DNA of 64,000 bases from Leuconostocaceae bacterium ESL0723 (GTDB taxonomy: Bacteria; Bacillota; Bacilli; Lactobacillales; Lactobacillaceae), in the NCBI GenBank assembly GCA_029392055.1, contig CP113928.1, positions 370,501 to 434,500 on the forward strand, written 5' to 3'. The notes below the pieces were generated by a model. The model saw nothing but the letters and a program-made list of their open reading frames with translations. It made no database searches and was not told where the DNA came from. Below are positions 1 through 9,615 of the stretch, piece after piece; position 1 is the stretch's first letter, and each line of letters begins with the position of its first letter. A program made the translations under genes and the position numbers.

Positions 1-933
1 ATGGCTTCCGGTATTAGCCGCTATCCTGAAATTTTGGGGATGGCGGGCCTGTCCTTCACCTTCGGGTTGCGGCACGCCTTCGACGTTGATCACATCGCGG
101 CCATTGATAACATCACTCGTAAGATGCTAAACGATGGTAAGAACACCCGTGGGGTTGGCTTTAGCTTCTCATTTGGCCACTCGATGGTGGTGGTACTGAT
201 GTCACTGGTAACGGTCCTCTTCGTTGAGTGGGCCAACCACACCATGCCAGTCTTTGAACAGGTTGGTGGCATGTTTGGTACCATGGTGGCGGCCCTGCTG
301 CTGTTACTGCTGACGGTGGTCAACAGCTTTATCCTGCGAGGGATCTGGAAGAACTTCCGTCGGATGAGTAAGGACCATGAGCAGCAGGAGAGTGACGACG
401 AGCTGATGTCCCAGTCAAAGATTTACCGCATCTTCATGCGTCTGCTAAAGCTTATCCGGCATAACTGGCAGGTAGCCGTGGTTGGTTTCCTCTTTGGACT
501 TGGATTTGACACCGCCACGCAGATTGCGGTGCTAGCCACTTCTGCTGCGGCGACTAACGCCGGGATGGCTTGGTACACGACCCTGGCCTTCCCACTCTTC
601 TTCACCGCTGGTATGTGCCTGATGGACACGCTCGATGGTTTCTTCATGAGTACGACCTATAACTGGATCATTTCTTCCTCTTACCGTAAGGTCTACTTCA
701 ACATGATTCTGACTAGTATTTCCATCGTTGCCGCTGGCTTCATCTGCTTCGTGGACTTCATCCAGTCTTCCAGTGCCATGATGAAGTGGGAGAACGGTCT
801 GACCCGCTGGGCCGATAGCCTCGACTTCAACCAGCTTGGGATTATCCTAGTTGCCATCTTCGCGGTGGCCTGGGTTATCGCCATTGCCATCTGGAAGATG
901 ATGAACCTTTCTAAAAATGATATTAATGCATAA
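1..933 (+). CDS. Nickel/cobalt permease (NiCoT family), probably 5'-truncated by the window edge
   Basis: This integral membrane protein imports Ni2+ or Co2+. The family signature is visible at residues 24-33 (RHAFDVDHIA, the H-x4-D-H motif of the metal-binding helix), and a second conserved stretch, LGFDTATQ, lies near residue 170. About seven hydrophobic segments can be counted. Family members usually have one more membrane helix before the RHA motif, so the real start probably lies upstream of base 1 and only the in-window part is given. No urease or cobalamin gene is visible nearby, so the metal specificity is open. The gene ends at a strong bidirectional terminator. Confidence 0.85.
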   Translation: MASGISRYPEILGMAGLSFTFGLRHAFDVDHIAAIDNITRKMLNDGKNTRGVGFSFSFGHSMVVVLMSLVTVLFVEWANHTMPVFEQVGGMFGTMVAALLLLLLTVVNSFILRGIWKNFRRMSKDHEQQESDDELMSQSKIYRIFMRLLKLIRHNWQVAVVGFLFGLGFDTATQIAVLATSAAATNAGMAWYTTLAFPLFFTAGMCLMDTLDGFFMSTTYNWIISSSYRKVYFNMILTSISIVAAGFICFVDFIQSSSAMMKWENGLTRWADSLDFNQLGIILVAIFAVAWVIAIAIWKMMNLSKNDINA

Positions 934-935
934 TA

Positions 936-970
936 AAAAGCTTCCCGAATTATTTCGGGAAGCTTTTTTT
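936..970. terminator. Bidirectional Rho-independent terminator
   Basis: A 12-bp perfect stem (938-949 with 954-965, loop TTAT) has an A-run before it and a T-run after it. It lies between the convergent nickel permease and HD-domain genes and can serve both. Confidence 0.85.
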
Positions 971-972
971 GA

Positions 973-2325
973 TTACTCCGGCGCCGAGAGGGCGTCGTTT
1001 TTGATGTAGCTTTTAAAGTCGTGGTGGACCTGGGCAAAGAGTTGGTCGGGTCCGGTTGATAGCATTTCCTTGGGGAAGAAGAAGCGCTGGTCCAGGGAAG
1101 CCCGCCCCTTGATGGCCGCCACCAGGGGTGAAAGCTCGGAGAGTTCCCGGTGGGTCCCGTCAGCCAGAACAAAGTCAATCTGGGTCCGGGGCTTTTTAGC
1201 CTTGGGCTTGTAGTCATCATAGGGCAGGTCTGAGGCCTCGTTGCGGGCCGTATAGTATTCGGGATTGTAGCCGGCTTCCTTGACCAAACCTTCGAGCTGC
1301 TCTAGTAGCGGCGCGGTCTGGCTATTAATCTGAATCGACTTGAGGGGGCGCCGGTTTAAGAAGCGCTTGGCTAGGTCCGAAACAATGGCATCTGGATGGC
1401 TCTGCCAGATATTAATGTAGGTCATAAAGACGTGGTCATCTAGTCGGAGGTAATCGGCTAGTGACAAGGGCCGGTCTTCAAAGAGCGGCGTGAGCAGGGG
1501 ACCAATGAAGTTGGCCTGGTTATACTCGCTAATCCGACCCTGCTCGTAGAGCTCCTTTACCCGCCACAGCAGGTGTTCCAAGATGACTTCCATGCCACGG
1601 GAAACCGGGTGGAAGTAGACTTGGAGGTACATCTGGTAGCGGCTAACAATGTAGTCTTCAACGGCATGCATGCCCCGGATATCAAAGGCAATCCCGTTTT
1701 TAGTAGGGCGCATCGTCCGTAGAATCCGGTCCAGGTCAAACTCACCGTACTTGGTACCCGTGTAGTAGGCATCGCGCAGCAGATAGTCCATCCGGTCGAC
1801 ATCGACCTGGCTAGAAATCAGCTGAACGACCTGGGGGTTGGGATAGGTCTTGGCGATGACCGCCGCCACCTTGTTAGGAAAGTCCGGCGAAATCGTCTGT
1901 AGCACCCGGTTGATTTCAGTATCACCAGTGATAATCTGCTGGGTCATCGCCTCGTGGTCAGTCTTAAAGAGGTGTTCAAAGGTGTGGGAGAAAGCCCCGT
2001 GTCCGATATCGTGCAGGAGGGCGGCGGTGATGGTGACCAGGCGCTCGCTAGGGTCCCAGAGCCCATCACCCGGTTCCTCAGTGTGGAAGTAGTGGTCAAA
2101 GTGCTCGGTAATCTGGCGGGCTAATTCATAGGCCCCCACGGAATGACCGAAGCGGGAATGCTCAGCCCCGTGGAAAACACTGCTGGTAATGCCCAGCTGT
2201 TGGACACGGCGCAGCCGCTGGAATTCAGGGGTGTTAATTAAGTCTAAAATCAGTTGATCTTGGATATGGATGAAATTATGAATTGGGTCGCGGAGTACCT
2301 TTTCTTGTTTGAGTTTCTCGGGCAC
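973..2325 (-). CDS. HD-domain phosphohydrolase (YwfO-like dNTPase family)
   Basis: A cytosolic metal-dependent phosphohydrolase of 450 residues. The HD signature LLHDIGHGAFSH is at about residues 104-115, and the N-terminal DPIHNFI / TPEFQRLRR block (residues 12-40) is typical of SAMHD1-like and YwfO-like dNTP triphosphohydrolases. B. subtilis YwfO and Enterococcus EF1143 are relatives known to hydrolyse dNTPs; substrate here is inferred. The start is GTG at 2325, with an AAGGTG ribosome site just upstream. It is divergent from the DUF1934 gene and shares a short promoter region of about 75 bases with it. Confidence 0.85.
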   Translation of the reverse strand: MPEKLKQEKVLRDPIHNFIHIQDQLILDLINTPEFQRLRRVQQLGITSSVFHGAEHSRFGHSVGAYELARQITEHFDHYFHTEEPGDGLWDPSERLVTITAALLHDIGHGAFSHTFEHLFKTDHEAMTQQIITGDTEINRVLQTISPDFPNKVAAVIAKTYPNPQVVQLISSQVDVDRMDYLLRDAYYTGTKYGEFDLDRILRTMRPTKNGIAFDIRGMHAVEDYIVSRYQMYLQVYFHPVSRGMEVILEHLLWRVKELYEQGRISEYNQANFIGPLLTPLFEDRPLSLADYLRLDDHVFMTYINIWQSHPDAIVSDLAKRFLNRRPLKSIQINSQTAPLLEQLEGLVKEAGYNPEYYTARNEASDLPYDDYKPKAKKPRTQIDFVLADGTHRELSELSPLVAAIKGRASLDQRFFFPKEMLSTGPDQLFAQVHHDFKSYIKNDALSAPE

Positions 2326-2399
2326 AATTATTCACCTTTTTCCTTTCATCTATATTATAATTGAAACGCTAGTATTTTGTCATTTTTTGGAGGAAAGCC

Positions 2400-2828
2400 T
2401 TGCCAGAAGAGCGTTTAGTCCAGTTGCAGTTGACCACTAAGATTTTCCAAGATGGTGGTGACGAGCGCTATGATTTTGATACCCATGGACACTTAATTGT
2501 ACGAAATGGGGCGGTCTATCTGAACTACGATGAGGAATTACCGGACCAAGAAATCGTCCAAGTCCGCTTCAAAATCCGTGCCGACCGGATTCGTTTAAAC
2601 CGGCGGGCCGAGAACTACCGTACCAGCCTGGTCTTTGCCCTAAATCAAAAGGTGCCAGCGACCTATCCGACCCCGGCCGGTAAGATTGAAATTGAGACCC
2701 AGGCCACCCGCTTGGACTGGCAGTTTGACGAGGCGAAAGCTCAGGGAGAGTTGGCCCTGGACTACGTACTATATGCTAATCAGACCGTGGTTGGGCAGAA
2801 CCAGGTCCGGTTGCAATTTCAGCCGTAA
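2400..2828 (+). CDS. DUF1934 family protein (YwiB-like beta barrel)
   Basis: A 142-residue soluble protein that resembles the DUF1934/YwiB family, a small calycin-like beta barrel of unknown ligand. The sequence is rich in alternating beta strands and ends in a typical ALDYVLYANQ...VRLQFQP segment. The start is TTG at 2400, supported by GGAGG at 2389-2393. It sits directly before rpoE, as in many lactobacilli, and its last codons contain the -35 box of the rpoE promoter. The function is unknown. Confidence 0.75.
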   Translation: MPEERLVQLQLTTKIFQDGGDERYDFDTHGHLIVRNGAVYLNYDEELPDQEIVQVRFKIRADRIRLNRRAENYRTSLVFALNQKVPATYPTPAGKIEIETQATRLDWQFDEAKAQGELALDYVLYANQTVVGQNQVRLQFQP

Positions 2829-2841
2829 TTGAGTATACTCA
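2811..2841 (+). promoter_or_regulatory. rpoE promoter with a palindromic -10 region
   Basis: TTGCAA (2811-2816) and TATACT (2834-2839) are separated by 17 bases. The -10 box is embedded in the perfect 12-bp palindrome TGAGTATACTCA (2830-2841). The promoter starts inside the preceding gene. Confidence 0.65.
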
Positions 2842-2871
2842 TTTAGTTAGAACCGCGAAAGGACGTGCACA

Positions 2872-3429
2872 ATGGCGTTAAATTTAGATGGGCAGCATAA
2901 AGATGAATTGTCACTGGTTGAGATTGCTACGGCAGTCTTAGACGACCAGGGACAGGCCATGCCTTTTTCGGATATGGTTGCTGCAATTGAGAACTATTTA
3001 GGGGTTGATGATACGGCCTTCCGCCCCCGTTTGTCCCAGTTTTACACTGATTTAAACACGGATGGTTCCTTCATTTCCCTCGGTAACAACGAGTGGGCCC
3101 TGCGTTCTTGGTACCCAGTCGATGCCATCGATGAGTCCATCCACGAAATCGACGACGAGGAAGAAAAGCCAAAGCGTAAGAAGTCCAGCAAGAAAGTCAA
3201 TGTCTTTGCGGATAACGCGACTGATGACGATGTCATCGACTATAACGATGATGATCCCGAAGACGACGACTTCGATGAGGTTGCTGACGATAACAAGTCG
3301 GATGATGACGATTCTGACGACGATGATGACAGTGATCAGGGTGAAGAAGAGTCCATCGATGACAACCTAACTGAGCTGGCAGGTAGTGATGATTTGGACG
3401 ACCTCAGCGACGGTGATGAAGAGAAGTAA
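2872..3429 (+). CDS. rpoE: DNA-directed RNA polymerase delta subunit
   Basis: A Firmicutes-specific RNA polymerase subunit that raises transcription specificity and polymerase recycling. Residues 1-85 form the folded winged-helix (HARE-HTH/ASXRE) domain, including LSLVEIA, and [14 protein letters not shown] marks its end. A short basic patch ([10 protein letters not shown], about residues 102-111) follows, then a tail made almost entirely of Asp, Glu and Ser. This basic-then-acidic layout is diagnostic of delta. The start at 2872 has GAAAGGA upstream. Length (185) is normal. In Firmicutes it often neighbours pyrG, which is 2.6 kb downstream here with a tRNA, a permease and a DUF975 gene in between. 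Confidence 0.95.
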   Translation: MALNLDGQHKDELSLVEIATAVLDDQGQAMPFSDMVAAIENYLGVDDTAFRPRLSQFYTDLNTDGSFISLGNNEWALRSWYPVDAIDESIHEIDDEEEKPKRKKSSKKVNVFADNATDDDVIDYNDDDPEDDDFDEVADDNKSDDDDSDDDDDSDQGEEESIDDNLTELAGSDDLDDLSDGDEEK

Positions 3430-3523
3430 AGCGCAGTCTGAACCCGTTTTTCTTTTCTAAAAGTTATTGATTTTTCATTTTAATAACTGTAGTATATATA
3501 AATGTGCTAAGGCACGGAAAAAC

Positions 3524-3597
3524 GCTCCTGTAACTCAGTTGGTTAGAGTAGGGGATTTTTAATCCCAAGGTCCTCGGTTCGAATCCGAGCGGGAGCA
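3524..3597 (+). tRNA. tRNA-Lys (anticodon TTT)
   Basis: A complete cloverleaf of 74 nt: acceptor GCTCCTG/CGGGAGC (one T-G pair), D-arm ACTC/GAGT, anticodon loop TTTTTAA with TTT at 3558-3560, T-arm CTCGG/CCGAG with loop TTCGAAT, discriminator A, and no encoded CCA. The top pair of the anticodon stem (positions 27-43) is a G-A mismatch, and base 10 is A instead of the usual G. It stands alone, transcribed towards an amino-acid permease, and is followed by sequences complementary to itself (see findings). Confidence 0.85.
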
Positions 3598-3663
3598 CTG
3601 AGTTACTCAGGCGACCTTGGGAGACCCAATTAAGGGTGACGTTCATCGAACGTCACCTTTTTT
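3598..3663 (+). promoter_or_regulatory. Leader between tRNA-Lys and permease, ending in a terminator
   Basis: Directly after the tRNA comes a CTGAG-TTA-CTCAG hairpin (3598-3610), then TTGGG-AGA-CCCAA (3617-3629). A 10-bp terminator follows (3635-3644 with 3648-3657, loop ATC) with six T residues. Bases 3598-3605 are the exact complement of tRNA bases 3531-3538, and 3613-3622 of tRNA bases 3563-3572. The permease ribosome site begins only a few bases after the T-run, so permease expression from the tRNA promoter needs read-through. Confidence 0.6.
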
Positions 3664-3679
3664 GTTAGAGGAAGAGAAT

Positions 3680-5059
3680 ATGGCAAAAAAACAAGGTGAA
3701 TTAAACCGGGACCTATCGTCCCATCAAATGCAGATGATTGCTCTGGGTGGCACCATCGGGGTTGGGCTTTTCATGGGCTCGGCCTCAACGATTAAGTGGA
3801 CGGGTCCTTCAGTTTTGCTGGCCTACATGTTGGCCGGCTTGGTCCTTTACATTGTGATGCGGGCCTTGGGGGAAATGCTTTACGTGGACCCAGCCGTGGG
3901 TTCCTTTGCCAACTATGCCACCCGTTACATTCACCCGGTAGCCGGCTATGTCACCGTTTGGGCCAATGTCTTCCAGTGGTTAACGGTCGGCATTAGTGAA
4001 ACGATTGCTGTTGGCCTATATTTGAACTACTGGTGGCCGGGCATTCCTGACTGGGTAACTGGGATTATTGTCTTAGTCACCCTGACGGCGGCCAACCTGG
4101 TCACCGTCAAAGCCTATGGCTCCCTGGAGAGTTGGTTCTCCTTAATTAAGGTCCTGACGATCGTCTTCATGATTATCTTGGGATTCCTGATTATCCTTTT
4201 TGGGGTCGGTAACCACGGTCACCCGCTTGGCTTTTCTAACATTTGGTCCCACGGGGCCTTCTTTGCCGGGGGCTTCAAGGGCTTCATGTTTGCCCTGTCG
4301 ATTGTCATTACCTCCTATCAGGCCATTGAGCTGATTGGGATTACTGCCGGTGAGGCGGCTAATCCCCAGGAGGCAATTGTGAAGGCGATTAAGTCAATTG
4401 TCGCCCGGATTATTATCTTCTATATTGGTTCCATCTTCGTGATCATTACGATTTACCCTTGGAACCGTCTGGCTGAGGTCGGTTCACCCTTCGTGGAGAC
4501 CTTTGCCCGAGTCGGTATCACGGCGGCGGCTGGGATTATCAACTTTGTTATGTTAACGGCGGCCATTTCAGCCCTGAATTCCGGTATTTTCAGTTCATCA
4601 CGGATGCTTTACACCTTGGCCATGGACCGGGAGCTGCCATCCTTCTTTTTGAAGCTCAGTAAGCACCGGGTACCATCCGTTTCCGTGCTGGCCATGTCGG
4701 CCGGCATCCTGCTGGGGATTATCTTAAATGCGGTCCTGCCAATGTTTTGGCATGGTAGTTCCAGCATCTTTGTCCTGGTTTATTCAGCCAGTACCTTGCC
4801 CGGCATGGTGCCCTGGTTTGTGATTTTGATTAGTGAGATTCGTTTCCGCCAGCAAAATCCGGACCTGATGGCTAATCATCCCTTCAAGGCACCGTTTTCA
4901 CCAATTAGCAACTACTTTGCCATCGCGGTTTTGTTGATTACCCTGGTCTTTATGGCCATTAATCCAGAAACTAGGGGGCCACTGGCCGTTGGTTTTGTCT
5001 TCCTATTATTAGTTGTGGTTTACTACTTCTTCAAGCACCGCCAGGATTCATCCCGGTAA
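3680..5059 (+). CDS. Amino-acid permease (APC superfamily, AAT type)
   Basis: A 459-residue proton-coupled amino-acid importer with about 12 membrane helices. The N-terminal GGTIGVGLFMGSAS motif (about residues 24-37), the unwound helix-1 substrate site, is typical of the AAT subgroup (LysP, AnsP, CycA, AroP), and ALGEML and ITAGEAANP blocks follow. The start at 3680 is chosen because AGAGGA precedes it and because the longer reading frame (from 3617) would run through the terminator. Substrate cannot be read from sequence; its position behind tRNA-Lys makes lysine an attractive but unproven guess. Confidence 0.85.
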   Translation: MAKKQGELNRDLSSHQMQMIALGGTIGVGLFMGSASTIKWTGPSVLLAYMLAGLVLYIVMRALGEMLYVDPAVGSFANYATRYIHPVAGYVTVWANVFQWLTVGISETIAVGLYLNYWWPGIPDWVTGIIVLVTLTAANLVTVKAYGSLESWFSLIKVLTIVFMIILGFLIILFGVGNHGHPLGFSNIWSHGAFFAGGFKGFMFALSIVITSYQAIELIGITAGEAANPQEAIVKAIKSIVARIIIFYIGSIFVIITIYPWNRLAEVGSPFVETFARVGITAAAGIINFVMLTAAISALNSGIFSSSRMLYTLAMDRELPSFFLKLSKHRVPSVSVLAMSAGILLGIILNAVLPMFWHGSSSIFVLVYSASTLPGMVPWFVILISEIRFRQQNPDLMANHPFKAPFSPISNYFAIAVLLITLVFMAINPETRGPLAVGFVFLLLVVVYYFFKHRQDSSR

Positions 5060-5162
5060 ATTCAAAGTGCATACTGTAACGGATCCGTAACTTCACCCTC
5101 CTTTTATCTTTGTTAGAGTAGAAGAAGTGTCAAATTTAATCGCGGAGGAGATTTGAATATTT

Positions 5163-5885
5163 ATGGATCGTTATGAGTTAAAACGAAGTGTTAAAGATAA
5201 GTTTCACGGTAACTGGGGCTATGTAATCCTGGTTGCCCTGCCATTGGCGATTATGGCAATTGTTGACTTGGGCAACACTTTTGTGCGGGGTGCAGCTAAC
5301 CAAGCTGCTAACGCTAATAGTGGACATGTTGATTTTACGACGACTTTGTCAGCCTATGCTGGGAATTCCGGTAGCAGTTGGGTTATTAACCTAATTGTAC
5401 TCTTCGTTACTGCTGGTGTGACTTGGTCACTGTTAGATTTTGTGCGGACTGGTCGGAAGAATCATTCACCATTTTTGAGCTTTATTACCGCTTTTAAGCC
5501 CAAGGGGCTTTTCTGGGGGACCTTAGTGATTGGTGTGCTGCGGGCACTTTTGATTTTTATTGGGTTAATTTTTCTGATTGTGCCTGGAATCATCTTGGCA
5601 CTGGGCTACTCACAGGCACTTTTTATCTACCGGGATAAGCTAGCCCAGGGAGAGAAGATTGGTTATTATGAAGCCCTTGCTTTAAGTCAGCAGATGATGA
5701 AGGGACATAAGTGGGAATACTTTGTCCTATATTGGAGTTTTATCGGTTGGGCATTTTTGTCATTCATCACGGCTGGAATTGGGTACATCTGGCTTGTGCC
5801 GTATGAGCAGGCAACCTATGCTGCTTACTACGACCAGTTAGCCCAGCAGCAGTCACTAGAGGAATCCGACGTTAACTTCGGTTAA
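5163..5885 (+). CDS. DUF975 family integral membrane protein
   Basis: A 240-residue membrane protein with about five or six hydrophobic helices. The family pattern is visible: an N-terminal R-x-x-V-K-x-K-F-x-G-N-W block, a LLIFIGLIFLIVPGIILALGYS helix region, and a conserved end SFIGWAFLSFITAGIGYIWLVPYEQATYAAYY. DUF975 proteins have no established function. The start at 5163 has GCGGAGGAG upstream. It has its own promoter region and no co-oriented partner. A paralogue lies between mutM and coaE (14301-15017). Codon use looks slightly more AT-rich than neighbours. Confidence 0.8.
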   Translation: MDRYELKRSVKDKFHGNWGYVILVALPLAIMAIVDLGNTFVRGAANQAANANSGHVDFTTTLSAYAGNSGSSWVINLIVLFVTAGVTWSLLDFVRTGRKNHSPFLSFITAFKPKGLFWGTLVIGVLRALLIFIGLIFLIVPGIILALGYSQALFIYRDKLAQGEKIGYYEALALSQQMMKGHKWEYFVLYWSFIGWAFLSFITAGIGYIWLVPYEQATYAAYYDQLAQQQSLEESDVNFG

Positions 5886-5900
5886 TGTAATGATGAGCCG

Positions 5901-5994
5901 TTGACAATTTTACGGGCAATCTGTAATATATATTAGGGCTCACATTTGATGTGAAACGTTTGAAGCTCCCAAGCACAGCTTGGGAGCTTTTCTA
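5901..5994 (+). promoter_or_regulatory. pyrG promoter and CTP-responsive attenuator leader
   Basis: A near-perfect promoter, TTGACA (5901-5906), 17-base spacer, TAATAT (5924-5929), places the start at GGGC (5936-5939). An 11-bp terminator stem (5964-5974 with 5978-5988) carries CTCCC in its 5' arm and is followed by a T-run. This is the arrangement described for B. subtilis pyrG: at low CTP the polymerase stutters at GGGC, adds extra G residues, and the G-tract pairs with CTCCC to prevent termination. The mechanism here is inferred from this match. Confidence 0.85.
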
Positions 5995-6051
5995 TTTTTA
6001 AAATCCCTAACAGATTGTACATAGGCCGGTGCCAGCTGGCCACAGACATAA

Positions 6052-7680
<1,629 letters not shown>

Positions 7681-7685
7681 GTTTA

Positions 7686-7710
7686 AAGCGCACCCTAGGT
7701 GCGTTTTTTA
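7686..7710 (+). terminator. pyrG terminator
   Basis: A CGCACC-CTA-GGTGCG stem (7689-7694 with 7698-7703) is followed by TTTTTT, starting a few bases after the pyrG stop codon. Confidence 0.75.
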
Positions 7711-7736
7711 GTTGACAGAGCAGGTATAATGGAACT

Positions 7737-9530
7737 ATGTTAGCAAACCCTTCTAAGCATATTGAACAAAAATTAACCCTCCTGCCAGCCGAGCCTGGTT
7801 CCTACCAAATGAAGGACGACCACGGCAAGATTATCTACGTCGGGAAGGCCAAAAACCTGAAAAACCGGGTGCGGTCTTACTTTCGGCAGGACCACACCGG
7901 TAAGACGGCCGAACTGGTGGCTAATATTGCCGATTTTGACTTCATTGTCACCAATTCTGACAAGGAAGCCTTCCTGCTGGAAAATGAGTTAATCAAGAAG
8001 TACAAGCCCTATTACAACATCCGGCTCAAGTATGGCACCGGGTATCCCTACATTAAGATTACCAACGAGCGGGATCCTAAGATGGCCTTGGTCAACGAAG
8101 TTCGCCGGGACGGCGGCTTCTACTTTGGTCCCTATCCAAACGTCTACGCCGCCCAGGAAACCCTGCACTTCTTAGAAAAGAACTACCCCCTGCGTCGCTG
8201 TAACGGTTACCAGGGCCGGCCCTGCCTCTACTATTCAATGGGCCAGTGCCTAGGTGCCTGCTGGCGCGAGGTGCCCGAATCCGACTACCAGGCCCAAATC
8301 GAAAAGATTAAGCACTTTTTGGATGGGAATACCAAGACCGTTAAGCACCAAATTAAGCAGGAAATGCACCAGGCGGCCAATAAGCTCGAATTTGAGCGGG
8401 CTGCTGACCTGCGTGACCAGCTCAAGTACATTGATGAGACGGTTGAGAGCCAGCGGGTGCTGTCGAAGGATACCACGCCACGGGATCTCTTTAACTTTTA
8501 CCTGGACAAGGGTTGGATGACGGTCACGGTCTTCTTCCTGCGCCAGGCCCGCCTAATTCGGCAGTCCAAGCAGACCTTTGCCGTGGTGGGGGACGCCCAG
8601 GATGAACTGGCGACCTTTATTCAGCAGTTTTATAGCCAGCGCAACATCCAAAAGCCCCGTGAAATCCTGGTCCCCAAGGGCACTGATGTCAAAGTCTTAT
8701 CTGAAACCCTTGACACCCCAGTTCGGGTGCCAGTCCGTGGTGAGAAAAAAGATTTGATGGAGCTGGCCAAAAAGAACGCCCAGATTACCCTGGATGAAAA
8801 GTTCCGGCTGATGACCTTAAATGAAAAGAAGACGACCGGGGCCATGCAGGAAATCACCAACGCGCTTGGCATCTCAGCTGGTCACCGAATCGAGGCCTTT
8901 GACCACTCCCACACCCAGGGAACGGAAATTGTCAGCGCCATGGTCGTCTTTGAAGACGGGGTGCCCAACAAGGACATGTACCGTAAGTACAAGATTCGCG
9001 GCACTGACCACGCCGATGAGTGGGAGGAGACCCAGGAAGTTATTCGCCGTCGTTACAGCCGCCTGCTCAAAGAGGGGGATGACCTGCCCGACTTGGTCCT
9101 GATGGATGGTGGTGAAATCCAGCTCCATGCGGCCAAGGAAGTCCTAGAAGATGAGTTGGGCCTAGACATTCCGGTGGCGGCCATGGTGAAAAACGAGAAG
9201 CACCGGACCGCGGATTTGATTGATGGGCGCACCGGTCAGATTGTGACCTTAGACCACCATTCGCAAGGGTTCTTCTTGCTACAACGGATTCAAGATGAGG
9301 TCCACCGCTTTGCCATTACCTTCCACCGGCAGCTACGTTCGAAGAAGTCCCTGTCGTCACGGTTGGACACGATTCAGGGTGTTGGGCCTAAGACCCGGCA
9401 GAAGTTACTCAAAAAGTTTGGTTCCCTGCCTAAGATTAGTGCCGCCAGTGTCGATGAGTTAAAAGAAGCCGGGGTCAATGAGAAGTTAGCCCGGGTAATC
9501 CAGCTCTCCCTCAGTGGTAACCGTAGCTAA
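7737..9530 (+). CDS. uvrC: Excinuclease ABC subunit C
   Basis: The nuclease of nucleotide excision repair, which cuts both sides of a lesion in the UvrB-DNA complex. The GIY-YIG domain is at about residues 20-95 (PGSYQMKD, IIYVGKAKNLKNRV), a Cys cluster follows at about residues 155-175, the UVR motif binding UvrB is near 200-235, and an RNase H-like endonuclease domain with DGG is in the middle. A C-terminal helix-hairpin-helix pair (GVGPKTRQKLLKKFG) completes it. Length 597 is normal. A TATAAT box at 7725-7730 puts the transcription start at or next to the ATG, and no ribosome site is visible. Confidence 0.96.
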   Translation: MLANPSKHIEQKLTLLPAEPGSYQMKDDHGKIIYVGKAKNLKNRVRSYFRQDHTGKTAELVANIADFDFIVTNSDKEAFLLENELIKKYKPYYNIRLKYGTGYPYIKITNERDPKMALVNEVRRDGGFYFGPYPNVYAAQETLHFLEKNYPLRRCNGYQGRPCLYYSMGQCLGACWREVPESDYQAQIEKIKHFLDGNTKTVKHQIKQEMHQAANKLEFERAADLRDQLKYIDETVESQRVLSKDTTPRDLFNFYLDKGWMTVTVFFLRQARLIRQSKQTFAVVGDAQDELATFIQQFYSQRNIQKPREILVPKGTDVKVLSETLDTPVRVPVRGEKKDLMELAKKNAQITLDEKFRLMTLNEKKTTGAMQEITNALGISAGHRIEAFDHSHTQGTEIVSAMVVFEDGVPNKDMYRKYKIRGTDHADEWEETQEVIRRRYSRLLKEGDDLPDLVLMDGGEIQLHAAKEVLEDELGLDIPVAAMVKNEKHRTADLIDGRTGQIVTLDHHSQGFFLLQRIQDEVHRFAITFHRQLRSKKSLSSRLDTIQGVGPKTRQKLLKKFGSLPKISAASVDELKEAGVNEKLARVIQLSLSGNRS

Positions 9531-9576
9531 AGGCCCCTGGCTGTGTTAAACTGAACTGTTAGTTTGAGGAGTTAGG

Positions 9577-9595
9577 GCCAGTCTTAGGGACTGGC
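9577..9595 (+). promoter_or_regulatory. Hairpin in the obg leader
   Basis: GCCAGTC-TTAGG-GACTGGC (7-bp perfect stem) lies about 20 bases before the obg start, and no strong ribosome site follows. It has no T-run, so it is not an obvious terminator. It may influence translation initiation or mRNA stability; no known regulator is recognised. Confidence 0.4.
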
Positions 9596-9615
9596 AGTAT
9601 TTTAGGTTAAAAGTT

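Noticed and set aside
3062-3370. 102-residue ORF in another frame of rpoE
   Set aside because: It is a shadow of the Asp-codon-rich rpoE tail, rich in Met, Thr and Ser as expected from a shifted GAT/GAC repeat.
3230-3428. Low-complexity GAT/GAC run as a DNA repeat element
   Set aside because: It is the coding sequence of the acidic delta-subunit tail, with irregular codon mixture.
3464-3646. Reverse-strand 60-residue ORF over the tRNA-Lys
   Set aside because: It is the complement of the tRNA and its trailer and has no gene-like codon use.
3598-3663. T-box or lysine riboswitch before the permease
   Set aside because: No GGTGG-type T-box sequence and no conserved lysine-riboswitch core is present.
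5941-5990. cre site in the pyrG leader (TGAAACGTTTG)
   Set aside because: The spacing between TGAAA and CG is one base short of the cre consensus.
7712-7730. TTGACA (7712-7717) as -35 of the uvrC promoter
   Set aside because: Only seven bases separate it from TATAAT, too few for a functional pair.
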